DNA from: Streptomyces sp. F63
Lineage (GTDB): Bacteria; Actinomycetota; Actinomycetes; Streptomycetales; Streptomycetaceae
DNA: 64,000 nt
Reading direction: 5' to 3'
Assembly: GCF_018070345.1 (NCBI RefSeq)
Contig: NZ_JAGPXX010000019.1
Location: 1 to 64,000, forward strand
Position 1 is the stretch's first letter, and each line of letters opens with the position of its first letter. Below are positions 9,674 through 17,835 of this stretch, piece after piece. The notes under the pieces were generated by a model, which was not told where the DNA came from, did not search any database, and was given only the letters and a program-made list of their open reading frames with translations. The position numbers and the translations under genes are program-made.

Positions 9674-10933
9674 TCATGCGGCTCGGCCCTCTTCCCGGTT
9701 CCGTCCGACGGGTCCGGTGTCCCCGGTGCCGTCCTCTGCCCGCCGTCCTGTGATGCGCAGGAAGACCTCGTCCAGGGTGGGCCGCCGGAGGCCGATGTCC
9801 TCGACCTGGATCTTCTCGTCCTGGAGGGTCCGGACGACCTCGGTGAGGGCGGCCACCCGGTCGGTCACCGGCGCCGCGACGCGCCGGGCCTCGGGATCGC
9901 CGTCCGGCTCGGTGCCGGTGACCCGGGCGACGACGCGGATCGCGGCCGGGATGTCCGCGGTCTCCTGGACGACCACTTCGATCCGGTCGCCCCCGATCTG
10001 CTGTTTGAGGGCGGCTGGGGTGTCGTCGGCGATGGTGCGGCCCCGTTCGACGACGGCGATGCGGTCGGCGAGCTTGTCGGCCTCGTCCAGGTACTGGGTG
10101 GTGAGCAGGACGGTGGTGCCACCCGCTACCAGGGAACGCACCGCTTCCCACACCTCGTTGCGGCCGCGCGGGTCGAGACCGGTGGTGGGCTCGTCGAGGA
10201 ACAGCACCTGCGGGGCGAGGATCATGCTTGTCGCGAGGTCGAGCCGGCGACGCATACCGCCGCTGAACTCCTTGACTCCCTTGTCGGCGGCGTCGGTCAG
10301 TGCGAACTGCTCCAGCAGTGCGGCAGCCCGGCGCTCTGCCGCCTTCCTGCCGAGGTGGAAGAGGCGGCCGAACATCACCAGGTTCTGGCGGGCGGTGGTG
10401 ATCTCGTCCACCGCCGCGTACTGGCCGGTCAGGCCGATCCGGCGGCGGACCTCGCGGGGGCGGCTCGCCACATCGATCCCGGCAACCTCGGCCCGCCCGC
10501 CGTCGAGGCGCACCAGCGTGGAGAGGATGCGGACGACGGTGGTCTTGCCCGCGCCGTTGGGCCCGAGGAGGCCGTGCACGCTGCCGCGCGGGACGGTGAG
10601 GTCGAATCCGTCGAGGGCGCGCTTCGCCCCGTAGCGCTTCTGCAGGCCCTCGGTGAGGACGGCGTGCGGCGGCGGGCTCATGGAGGGGTTCACGGACGGG
10701 CTCACGGACGGGCTCACGGCCCGGTTTCCGGACGGACCCGGGGCTGGGGCCGGGGCGGGGCGCGCGCTGCGGCTCTCGGACGAAACCGCGGGCGGATCCG
10801 CGGGCGGAAGTGCGGGCGGAAGTGCGGGCGGAAGTGCGGGCGGAACTGCGGATGCATGCGCCGCGGAACTCACCGGACTCCCTGATGGATTTCCGGTCGG
10901 ACTCGCGGTGGTGGGATTCACGGACGGTTTCAC
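9674..10933 (-). CDS. ABC transporter ATP-binding protein (DrrA-like)
   Basis: ATPase of a two-gene exporter. Walker [15 protein letters not shown], signature [12 protein letters not shown], Walker [17 protein letters not shown], and a DrrA-type C-terminal region are visible. The GTG at 10933 has a good ribosome site (GAGGGGG, 8-nt spacing) and yields 419 residues, including an 84-residue Pro/Ser/Ala-rich head made of short tandem repeats. An internal ATG at 10681 directly before the ABC domain is the alternative start. Divergent from a TetR gene across a palindrome-rich operator region, so substrate-induced derepression is likely. Confidence 0.93.
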   Translation of the reverse strand: MKPSVNPTTASPTGNPSGSPVSSAAHASAVPPALPPALPPALPPADPPAVSSESRSARPAPAPAPGPSGNRAVSPSVSPSVNPSMSPPPHAVLTEGLQKRYGAKRALDGFDLTVPRGSVHGLLGPNGAGKTTVVRILSTLVRLDGGRAEVAGIDVASRPREVRRRIGLTGQYAAVDEITTARQNLVMFGRLFHLGRKAAERRAAALLEQFALTDAADKGVKEFSGGMRRRLDLATSMILAPQVLFLDEPTTGLDPRGRNEVWEAVRSLVAGGTTVLLTTQYLDEADKLADRIAVVERGRTIADDTPAALKQQIGGDRIEVVVQETADIPAAIRVVARVTGTEPDGDPEARRVAAPVTDRVAALTEVVRTLQDEKIQVEDIGLRRPTLDEVFLRITGRRAEDGTGDTGPVGRNREEGRAA

Positions 10934-10977
10934 AGGCGGTTTCCCCCTCGGGCAGGCCTGGCCGAACCAAACTGAGT

Positions 10978-11035
10978 ACAGCGTACACGATGACGCGTAC
11001 GGCGTACCCAATAGCGCGTACGTCGTACGCGGAGC
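10978..11035. promoter_or_regulatory. Probable TetR operator cluster between divergent ABC and tetR genes
   Basis: Between about 10978 and 11035 the motif CGTAC/GTACG recurs at least seven times. A large imperfect inverted repeat GCGTACGGCGTAC...GCGCGTACGTCGTACGC is centred on CCAATA near 11010. This is the expected place and symmetry for TetR binding that would control both genes. Confidence 0.6.
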
Positions 11036-11075
11036 GAGGGCCGGGGTAGCGCACGGCGGCTACGATGGCGGTGAG

Positions 11076-11933
11076 ATGACGACCGAACACAGCGGAAGCG
11101 GAGACCTCAGCCGCAGCCTGGAGCTGCTCTGGGGAGCCGATGAGCGCCGGACCCGCGGGCCGAAGCCCGCCCTCTCCCTCGACCGGATCGTCACGGCCGC
11201 CGTCGCCGTCGCGGACGCCGAAGGACTGGCCGCGGTCTCCATGCGGCGGATCGCGGGCGAGCTGGGCGTCGGCGCCATGTCCCTCTACCGCTACGTCCCG
11301 GGCAAGGCCGAACTGCTGGACCTGATGCTCGACAAGGTCAACGGCTTCGACCGCGAGAAGGCGGAGGACCCGGCCCTCCTCGGCTGGCGCGGCACCCTCG
11401 AACAGGTCGCCCGCGGCATCTGGGAGCTCTACGGCCGCCACCCCTGGCTGGTCCACGTCGACCAGGCACGCCCGCTGCTCGGGCCGGGCGCGCTCGCCGG
11501 TCTGGAGCACGCCCTGGGCGGTCTCGACGGGCTGCCGCTGGAGGACCCGGAGCGCGTCAGCCTGCTCGTCGTCGTCGACGGCTACGTCACGGGCACCGCG
11601 CGCAGCCGCGTCAACGCCGACCTGGCCGAGCAGCGCACCGGCATGAGCGACGAGGACTTCTGGAGGGCTCAGGCGCCCATCCTGGAGCGGGTGATGGCGA
11701 CCGGCGCCTATCCGAAGCTGGCCGCGCTCAGCATGGAGGCGTTCAACACCCCCTGGGAAGAGGTCTTCGAGCTCGGGTTGCGGCAACTCCTGGACGGCAT
11801 GGAGGCGTTCATCGAACGCCGGCGACGAGAGCGGGACCGGGGCCCAAGCCCGGACCGCGGTCGGGGCCGGGAGGGCGCCGGAGACAGCGGGGGCGGGAGC
11901 GAAGACGGCCCCGCGGGGACAGCCGGGCGGTGA
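11076..11933 (+). CDS. TetR/AcrR family regulator
   Basis: A 285-residue repressor. The N-terminal HTH is near residues 28-70 (VSMRRIAGELGVGAMSLYRY followed by VPGKAELLDLML), then the larger all-helical ligand-binding domain of the TetR_C_1 kind found next to drug exporters. The C-terminal 35 residues are an Arg/Gly-rich tail. A TACGAT box at 11061-11066 puts the transcript start about 3 nt before the ATG. It is divergent from the DrrAB-like exporter and most likely represses it and itself. Confidence 0.93.
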   Translation: MTTEHSGSGDLSRSLELLWGADERRTRGPKPALSLDRIVTAAVAVADAEGLAAVSMRRIAGELGVGAMSLYRYVPGKAELLDLMLDKVNGFDREKAEDPALLGWRGTLEQVARGIWELYGRHPWLVHVDQARPLLGPGALAGLEHALGGLDGLPLEDPERVSLLVVVDGYVTGTARSRVNADLAEQRTGMSDEDFWRAQAPILERVMATGAYPKLAALSMEAFNTPWEEVFELGLRQLLDGMEAFIERRRRERDRGPSPDRGRGREGAGDSGGGSEDGPAGTAGR

Positions 11934-12290
11934 CGGCCGAGGGGGACGGGCCAACGGTGACGGCCGAGGGGGACGGGCCGACGGACCAGTGGTGACGCGG
12001 ACCCGGCCATGGCTGATCCGAGGCGGCGGGCGTACCGCCCCCGGCTCCCGGCTCGGAGCGATCAGCTCCCGGCTCCCGGCTCGGAGCGATCAACTCCCGG
12101 CTCCCGGCTCCCCCTCCGACTGCCGGCTGCCCGCGCCCGACCACCGGTCTCGGCCCCGGCCTCAGCCGGACCGGCGGCGCCCCGCCACCCCGGCCTCGCT
12201 TCCGCCCACCCCGCGCCCACGATTCCGGCCTTCCTGCGAGGCCGTCAGCGGGGACGCCTCAAGCAGGCTCCTGGCTCCCCGTCCCCCCTG
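11929..12290. repeat. Intergenic region with 27-bp and 28-bp tandem repeats
   Basis: Copy pairs at 11929-11952 and 11956-11979 repeat a 24-bp word (27-bp period); the tetR stop codon lies inside the first. From 12041 a 28-bp unit containing CCGGCTCGGAGCGATCA is repeated at 12041 and 12069, with a partial copy at 12097. No gene is seen in the rest of this 357-bp gap between convergent genes. Confidence 0.7.
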
Positions 12291-13799
12291 TCAGCCGCGG
12301 CGGAACGCCTTCCGTACACCCGCCAGCAGCACGGCGACGGCCGCCAGGGCCAGTCCGCCGATGACCAGGTTGCGGTCCATGCCGGCCCCGGACGTCCCGT
12401 CGGGGTCCTTCCCGTCGCCGTCCGCGCTCCCCCGGCCATCGGTCTGCCCGCCGTCCGCGTCCTTCGCGTCCGTGCCCGCCTCTGCGTCCGCGTCCGCCAC
12501 CGATTCCGGCAGCAACTCGCCCTTCAGATCCACTCTGGTGACGGCGCTCCGCAGACCCTCCGAGCCGAACATCAGGGCCCGGCCGTCCGGCGTGAACGTC
12601 ACCGATTCCCCCTGCCGCTGCACCGGCACGCCCGGGCTCATGGTGAGCTTGGCGGGCTTGCCGTCCCGCCAGCGGTACGCGCTTCCGCCGAAGTAGCCGC
12701 GCACCACCAGCCGGGTCCCGTCGGGCGAGAAGGCCGCGTCGGTGGCCCACTCACCGATGTCGGCGACCCGCCGGAACGTATTGACGCCGGAAGCGGACGG
12801 CTCCGCCGGGCCCTCGTACAGTCCGCCGCCCTCCTTGTGCTTGCTGACGATGTACATCCGGCCGGATTTCGGGTGCACCATCAGCGATTCGGCGTCCCGG
12901 GGGCCACCGTCGTAGCGGACGGTGAAGCGGGTGGGGGTGACGGTGGTGTCCCGCAGCTTCTCCGGCTCCTTGAAGCGGTAGACCCACACCTCGGGCCAGT
13001 TGCCGCCCATGTTGTCGCCGATGTCCCCGACGTAAACCATGCCGCCGGGGCCGATGGAGATGCCTTCGACATCACGCGGCTCGACCCCGCGGAGCGTGAC
13101 GGTGGCCACCGTGCGGCCGGTCGCGCTGTCGACGGCGTAGACGTACGGGCCGTCCTCGCTGTCATTGTGTGTCCAGTAGACGCCCGGGTGGGCGCGGCTG
13201 GCGGCCAGGCCGCTGGACTCCTTGATCCGCTCGTCCTCGATGCGGAACGAGTCCGGGGCGCCGGCCGGTGCCGCCGGAGCGGCGAGTGGCAGCGGCGCTG
13301 CCGTGCGGGGCACCGCTGCCGCATCCGCCGAGGTCGCATCCGCCGAGGTCACGGCTGCCGAGGTCACGGCCGCTGATGCCGGTGCCGGTACGGCCATGAG
13401 CCCTACCAGAGCGGTCATGGCGGCGGCCACGGCCGCGCGGGGGCTCCGGAGGAGGTTCAGGAGCCGGCCGAGCCCGTGGAGCGGGCCGTGGTGATGGAGC
13501 GGGCCGTGGTGGAGCGGGCCGAGCCGGTGGAGCGGGCGGAACGATGGGGGCGGCAGGAGAGCCGGAAGCCGTCGGGAGGGCCGGGTGTTCCGGAAAGCCG
13601 TTCGCCTGACAGGCCACGGAGACCGGGGAGCCCCGGGAAACCGGGCATGCCGGAAAAGCCATACCCGGGCGGGCCGGGCGGGCCGGGCAGACGGCCGGGC
13701 GGGCCGGGCGAGCCGGGCAGACGACCGGGCGGACCGGGCGGGCCGGGTGAGCCGGGCGGCCGCCCCGGAAGGCGGAAGCGGCTGAGGCGAGCGAGGCAT
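12291..13799 (-). CDS. Secreted, C-terminally anchored beta-propeller-like protein (phytase-esterase-like)
   Basis: The conserved part begins near residue 170 with an Ala-rich signal sequence ([18 protein letters not shown]). Repeats resembling a lactonase/phytase-like propeller follow ([58 protein letters not shown]). An acidic Asp/Gly linker and a C-terminal membrane helix ([19 protein letters not shown]) end the protein, which would be displayed outside the cell. The start is uncertain: ATG 13799 gives 502 residues with an implausible Arg/Pro-rich head, whereas ATG 13418 or GTG just upstream gives a short signal peptide. The function is unknown. It is divergent from an SGNH hydrolase. Confidence 0.8.
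   Translation of the reverse strand: MPRSPQPLPPSGAAARLTRPARSARSSARLARPARPSARPARPARVWLFRHARFPGAPRSPWPVRRTAFRNTRPSRRLPALLPPPSFRPLHRLGPLHHGPLHHHGPLHGLGRLLNLLRSPRAAVAAAMTALVGLMAVPAPASAAVTSAAVTSADATSADAAAVPRTAAPLPLAAPAAPAGAPDSFRIEDERIKESSGLAASRAHPGVYWTHNDSEDGPYVYAVDSATGRTVATVTLRGVEPRDVEGISIGPGGMVYVGDIGDNMGGNWPEVWVYRFKEPEKLRDTTVTPTRFTVRYDGGPRDAESLMVHPKSGRMYIVSKHKEGGGLYEGPAEPSASGVNTFRRVADIGEWATDAAFSPDGTRLVVRGYFGGSAYRWRDGKPAKLTMSPGVPVQRQGESVTFTPDGRALMFGSEGLRSAVTRVDLKGELLPESVADADAEAGTDAKDADGGQTDGRGSADGDGKDPDGTSGAGMDRNLVIGGLALAAVAVLLAGVRKAFRRG
13660..13780. repeat. GGGCGGGCC-type minisatellite in the shared upstream region
   Basis: Degenerate tandem copies of GCCGGGCGGGCCGGGCAGAC-like units lie here, upstream of the propeller protein (or inside its questionable N-terminal extension). 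Confidence 0.6.
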
Positions 13800-13875
13800 G
13801 CAGCCAGCCTGCCATCCCCCGCGGGTGGGCAGGGTCACGTCGCGGGGCAATGGCCGGTTCCGGGATGATGTCCGG

Positions 13876-14571
13876 ATGCGCATCCTTTTCGTCGGCGATT
13901 CCATGACCATCGGGAGCGCCGGCGAGCACACCTGGCGCTACCGCATGTGGCAGCACCTCAACCGGAGTTACGGCGGCCCGTACCGCATCGTCGGCCCGCG
14001 GACCACGCTCTACGACCAGCGGGCCGGGGCTCCCGTCTCCCAGGACTACGCCGACCCCGACTTCCCCGAACACGCCCGCGCCCACCTCGCCGGCTGGGGC
14101 GAGGGCTGGCTGCAGATGGCGCCGCTGATCCGGGAGACGGTCACCGCGCACCGGGCCGGCGTGCTGCTGATCTCCCTCGGCCTGATCGACCTCGGCTTCT
14201 ACACCAACGCGGAGCAGACGGCGGGCAACGTGCGCCGCTTCTTCGCCGAGGCACGGGCGGCCAATCCGGCCGTACGGATGCTGATCATGCCCGTGCTGCC
14301 CAATGTGCGGGCGGCGGACGACCCGGCGTTCGGCGCCGAGGTACGGCGCTTCAACGTTCTTCTCGCCGACGCGGTGGCCGAGCTCGGCACCCCCGCCTCC
14401 CCGGTCGCTCTCGCCGGGCCGCCCACCGGCTGGGACCTGCACCGGGACACCTACGACGGCACCCACCCCAGCGCCCGCGGCGAGCACCGCCTGGCGGCGG
14501 CGTTCGCGGACGCGCTGTACGAGCAGTGGGGCCTCGGCGCCCCGTACGAGGCACGGCTCGCCGCACTCTGA
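13876..14571 (+). CDS. SGNH/GDSL family hydrolase
   Basis: A 231-residue serine esterase-like protein. Block [21 protein letters not shown] holds the nucleophile Ser at about residue 9, and block V near the C-terminus ([15 protein letters not shown]) holds the catalytic Asp/His pair. There is no signal peptide, so it is probably cytoplasmic; acyl-ester or sugar-ester cleavage is inferred from the fold only. The ATG at 13876 is chosen because the GDS block normally begins within the first ten residues. Confidence 0.88.
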   Translation: MRILFVGDSMTIGSAGEHTWRYRMWQHLNRSYGGPYRIVGPRTTLYDQRAGAPVSQDYADPDFPEHARAHLAGWGEGWLQMAPLIRETVTAHRAGVLLISLGLIDLGFYTNAEQTAGNVRRFFAEARAANPAVRMLIMPVLPNVRAADDPAFGAEVRRFNVLLADAVAELGTPASPVALAGPPTGWDLHRDTYDGTHPSARGEHRLAAAFADALYEQWGLGAPYEARLAAL

Positions 14572-14730
14572 GCCGGGGCGGGGACGGGGCCCGAGCCAGG
14601 GCCGGAGCCGGAGCCGGTACCGGGTTCGGGACCCGGGGTTCGCGGAGCCGCGGCCGGGAAGCCGGCTCCCGGGAGCCGGGAGCCGTGGCCCGGAAGCCGT
14701 GGCCCGGGAGGGCGGCGGTCGAGTACCGCC

Positions 14731-14760
14731 TTGCTTCGAGCGCACTCCAAGGCGTTGGCT
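14731..14760 (+). promoter_or_regulatory. MerR-type promoter of the disrupted aldo-keto reductase
   Basis: -35 TTGCTT (14731-14736) and -10 TTGGCT (14755-14760) are 18 bp apart. Between them sits the dyad CTTCGAGCGCACTCCAAG (14734-14751, arms CTT.GAG / CTC.AAG), the typical position for a MerR-family activator. The ATG at 14768 is 7 nt after the -10, so the transcript is probably leaderless. Confidence 0.7.
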
Positions 14761-14767
14761 GGTGGTC

Positions 14768-14938
14768 ATGAAGTACACGCAGCTCGGACGCACCGGACTC
14801 AAGGTCAGCCGCCTGGTTCTCGGCACGATGAACTTCGGCCCCACCACCGACGAGGCCGAGAGCCACGCGATCATGGACGCCGCGCTGGACGCGGGCATCA
14901 ACTTCTTCGACACACACACCGCCAACCGGCAATTTTGA
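14768..14938 (+). pseudogene. Aldo-keto reductase, 5' fragment cut by an integrative element
   Basis: The first 50 or so residues of an NADPH-dependent aldo/keto reductase are intact ([19 protein letters not shown], then the catalytic-region start [13 protein letters not shown]). The frame then enters element DNA (HTANRQF) and stops. The rest of the gene resumes at 19570. The intact paralogue at 15071-16060 shows that the natural continuation is NVYGWGENKGRTEE. Confidence 0.92.
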
Positions 14939-14943
14939 CGCCA
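14911..14943. other. Left attachment junction (attL)
   Basis: Host AKR sequence ends in the CACACACACC run at 14911-14920. CACCGCCAAC covers 14917-14926, and the inverted-repeat arm CAATTTTGACGCCA covers 14930-14943. Confidence 0.7.
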
Positions 14944-15070
14944 GGTTCCGCAGCAGCGCATCGCTGACGCTCACCGTCCTGCGGACCCCGAGTGGAAACG
15001 ACGAAGCCGCCGCCTCCCACTCGCGTCGAACGCAAGCAGAAGGCGACGACTCCGACACAGACCCGCTACC
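14944..15070. other. Left end of the element, no gene seen
   Basis: These 127 bp between the left junction and the cargo AKR stop codon hold no recognisable gene or clear terminator. Confidence 0.4.
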
Positions 15071-16060
15071 TCACCATGCGAAGGCTTCGGGAGACGGTCC
15101 GGGACCGGGGAAGATCTCGTCCAGAGACGTCAGCAGTTCCTCGCTCAGCTCCAGCTGCAGGGCGCGCAGCGCCGAGTCCAGCTGCTCCTGCGTGCGAGGG
15201 CCGACGATCGGGCCGGTGACGCCGGGGCGGGTCAGCAGCCAGGCCAGTGCCGCCTCACCGGGCTCGAGGCCGTGCTTGTCGAGGAGGTTCTCGTACGCCT
15301 GGATCTGCTCGCGTGTCTTGGTGTCCTTGAGCGCGTCGGCAGCGCGGCCGCTCGCCCGGCGCCCCTGTGTGGCCTCCTTCTTAAGGACGCCGCCGAGCAG
15401 TCCTCCGTGGAGCGGAGACCAGGGGATGACACCGAGGCCGTAGTCCTGCGCGGCCGGGATGACCTCCATCTCGGCGCGGCGCTCAGCGAGGTTGTAGAGG
15501 CACTGCTCGCTGACCAGGCCCATGCGGCCGCGCCGGGCGGCGGTCTCGTTTGCCTGGGCGATCTTGTAGCCGGGGAAGTTGGACGACCCCGCGTAGAGGA
15601 TCTTGCCCTGCTGGACCAGGACGTCGATCGCCTGCCAGATCTCCTCGAACGGCGTCGACCGGTCGATGTGATGGAACTGGTAGATGTCGATGTAGTCGGT
15701 CTGCAGCCGCTTGAGGGAGGCGTCGACGGCCCGTCGGATGTTCACCGCGGAGAGCTTGTCGTGGTTGGGCCAGACGTCCCCGTCGCCCGCCATGTTCCCG
15801 TACACCTTGGTGGCGAGGACGACCTTGTCGCGCCGCCCGCCACCCTGGGCGAACCAGGTTCCGATGATCTCCTCGGTGCGGCCCTTGTTCTCACCCCACC
15901 CATAGACGTTGGCCGTATCCAGAAAGTTCAGACCCGCGTCGAGAGCGGCGTCCATGATGCCGTGGCTGGTTGATTCGTCTGTCTGCGGACCGAAGTTCAT
16001 CGTGCCGAGAACGAGTCGGCTGACCTTGAGTCCGGTGCGTCCGAGCTGGGTGTACTTCAT
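15071..16060 (-). CDS. Intact aldo-keto reductase carried by the integrative element
   Basis: A 329-residue aldo/keto reductase (NADPH-dependent carbonyl reduction, TIM barrel, cytoplasmic). The catalytic Asp and Tyr lie in NFLDTANVYGWGENKG, the Lys in VVLATKVYGN, and the His in YQFHHIDRS. The cofactor-binding YAGSSNF and VGPRTQEQL segments are complete. It is clearly paralogous to the split host gene: both start [19 protein letters not shown] and end FPGPGPSPEAFAW, with scattered differences between. The element therefore supplies a working version of the gene it destroys. The upstream DNA also resembles the host promoter. The AKR substrate is unknown. Confidence 0.95.
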   Translation of the reverse strand: MKYTQLGRTGLKVSRLVLGTMNFGPQTDESTSHGIMDAALDAGLNFLDTANVYGWGENKGRTEEIIGTWFAQGGGRRDKVVLATKVYGNMAGDGDVWPNHDKLSAVNIRRAVDASLKRLQTDYIDIYQFHHIDRSTPFEEIWQAIDVLVQQGKILYAGSSNFPGYKIAQANETAARRGRMGLVSEQCLYNLAERRAEMEVIPAAQDYGLGVIPWSPLHGGLLGGVLKKEATQGRRASGRAADALKDTKTREQIQAYENLLDKHGLEPGEAALAWLLTRPGVTGPIVGPRTQEQLDSALRALQLELSEELLTSLDEIFPGPGPSPEAFAW

Positions 16061-16068
16061 GGGCCACA

Positions 16069-16098
16069 AGCCAACTGCTTCGAGTCCGCTCCAGGCAA
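16069..16098 (-). promoter_or_regulatory. MerR-type promoter of the cargo aldo-keto reductase
   Basis: Read on the minus strand: -35 TTGCCT (16098-16093) and -10 TTGGCT (16074-16069), 18-bp spacer, with dyad CCTGGAGCGGACTCGAAG between. The -10 is identical and the dyad similar to those of the host AKR promoter, so both copies would answer to the same activator. Confidence 0.65.
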
Positions 16099-16116
16099 GG
16101 GCATCAGGTTCCGCCG

Positions 16117-16656
16117 TCAGGAGTTTTCTCCGAGGTGCCGGTACAGCGTGGCCCGGGAGACGCCCAGGGCCTTGGCGATGGCACTGACGCTCTCTCCCTT
16201 CGCCTTCCTCGCGCGGGCCACGGTCAGCACGTCCTCGTTCACGGCGGACGGCCGTCCACCGGTACGCCCCTGCGCCTTGGCTGCGTCGAGTCCGGCGCGG
16301 GTACGCTCCATGATGAGGCTGCGCTCGAACTCCGCCGTGGCTCCTACCACCTGGAGCATGAGACGGCCATCGGCCGTGCTGGGGTCGATGTTGGCCAGTG
16401 CGCCCGTGAGCACCTTGAACCCGATACCACGCTCCCGAAGGGTGTCGACCATGGTCACAAGGTCGATGAGCGACCGGGCGAAGCGGTCGAGCTTCCACAC
16501 GCACAGAGTGTCGCCGGCACGGGCGTAGTCGAGTGCTGACCGCAGCTCCGGCCGGTCGGTGTTCTTGCCCGATGCTCTGTCCTCGAAGATCCGGGCGCAG
16601 CCTGCGGCCGTCAGCGCGTCGTGCTGCAACTGCGCTTCCTGGTCATCGGTGGAGAC
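16117..16656 (-). pseudogene. Small serine recombinase (resolvase/invertase), 5'-truncated
   Basis: About 179 codons of a Tn3-type resolvase, beginning with VSTDDQEAQLQHDALTAAG. The catalytic Ser in VST is kept, but the first eight or so residues (normally an M..GYAR strand) are missing. The remainder is full: DRASGKNTDRPELRSALDYA, FERSLIMERTRAGLDAAKAQ and a C-terminal Hin-type HTH (VSAIAKALGVSRATLYRHLG). A TTG at 16629 could start a shortened protein lacking the active site. The break abuts the IS30 remnant. Confidence 0.85.
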
Positions 16657-16679
16657 GTTCCCTCCGGCTACCCGACCCC

Positions 16680-17492
16680 ATGTACTTCACGCCCGGCTCC
16701 GCGGCGGTGAAGTCGCGCTTGAACAGATCCGGCACCGGAGATGATGAGTCCATGCGCATCAGCCACGAGGCGATCTACCAGGCGCTCTACATTCAGGGAC
16801 GCGGGGCGCTGAAGCGGGAGCTGATCTTGTGCCTTCGCACGGGCCGCGCGCTGCGTGCCCCGCGTGCTCGTTCGCGTCGCAGGACTTGGGCGCATGTGAC
16901 GCCCGAAGCGTTGATCAGTGAACGGCCTGCCGAAGTCGAGGACCGTGCCGTTCCTGGCCACTGGGAAGGCGACCTGATCATTGGGCTGGAGCGGTCCGCG
17001 ATCGGCACTGTCGTCGAGCGGTCAACTCGATTCACGATGCTGGTTCACCTGCCGCGCGAGGAAGGCTACCGGCACAAGCAATCGGTCAAGAATGGTCCTG
17101 CGCTGGCCGGTTATGGGGCGATCACGATGAAGACCGCACTCGCCAATACGATGTCGACGCTGCCCGAGCAACTGGCGCGGTCGCTGACCTGGGATCGCGG
17201 CAAGGAGATGTCGGCCCATGCGCAATTCAGAGTCGAGACGGGAATTCCCGTGTTCTTCGCCGATCCGCATAGTCCGTGGCAGCGCGGCACGAACGAGAAC
17301 ACCAACGGGCTCTTGCGCCAGTACTTCCCGAAAGGCACCGATCTCTCGAGATGGTCCGCCGAGGAAGTCGAGGCCGTCGCTCACACTCTCAACAGCAGAC
17401 CTCGCAAGACGCTCGGTTGGAAGACACCCGCCGAGGCGTTCAACGACCAGCTACAGTTGCTTCAACAAGCTGGTGTTGCAACGACCGGTTGA
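16680..17492 (+). pseudogene. IS30-family transposase, N-terminally deleted
   Basis: From the ATG at 16752 a clean 246-codon C-terminal part is present: MRISHEAIYQALYIQGRGAL, GHWEGDLIIG (first catalytic Asp), FADPHSPWQRGTNENTNGLL (second Asp and catalytic Glu), and LNSRPRKTLGWKTPAEAF. The usual 100-130-residue DNA-binding N-terminus is missing. The bases before 16752 hold a short out-of-frame trace (LEQIRHRR), which indicates a small deletion as well. No flanking inverted repeats were found. Confidence 0.85.
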
Positions 17493-17790
17493 ATCCGGTC
17501 AGTACACGTCGAAGGAATTCGCCGACCTGTGCAAGGAGTTGGGCGTCACGCAGTCCATGGGCGCCATCGGCACGAGCGCGGACAACGCCGCCTGCGAGAG
17601 CTTCCACGCCTCCCTCAAACGCGAGACTCTCCAAGGCTCCCGCCGCTACGACGGCCACCGCGCCTGCCGCCTCACGGTCTTCCACTGGATCGCGCGCTAC
17701 AACACCTGGCGACGCCACAAGAAGAACGGCCAGTTGAGCCCCGCCGCCTCCGAGGCACAGCACTCAGCTATGCTCACACTTGCCGCATAA
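17491..17790 (+). pseudogene. IS3-family transposase OrfB, C-terminal fragment
   Basis: About 99 codons: SGQYTSKEFADLCKELGV, then SMGAIGTSADNAACESFHAS (including the last catalytic Glu), then FHWIARYNTWRRHKKNG. The fragment is joined directly to the IS30 stop codon (TGA at 17490-17492), so the first two thirds of OrfB are gone. Not functional. Confidence 0.88.
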
Positions 17791-17835
17791 GCGCACGAAT
17801 CGGTGTCCACTTCTCGGGGGAACCCCCGTTGTCGG

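Noticed and set aside
14992-15219. Small plus-strand frame at the left end of the element
   Set aside because: Mostly antisense to the 3' end of the cargo AKR and without recognisable features.
16117-16629. Resolvase as an intact gene starting at TTG 16629
   Set aside because: That start would omit the catalytic serine region; homologous residues continue upstream to 16656, showing 5' truncation.
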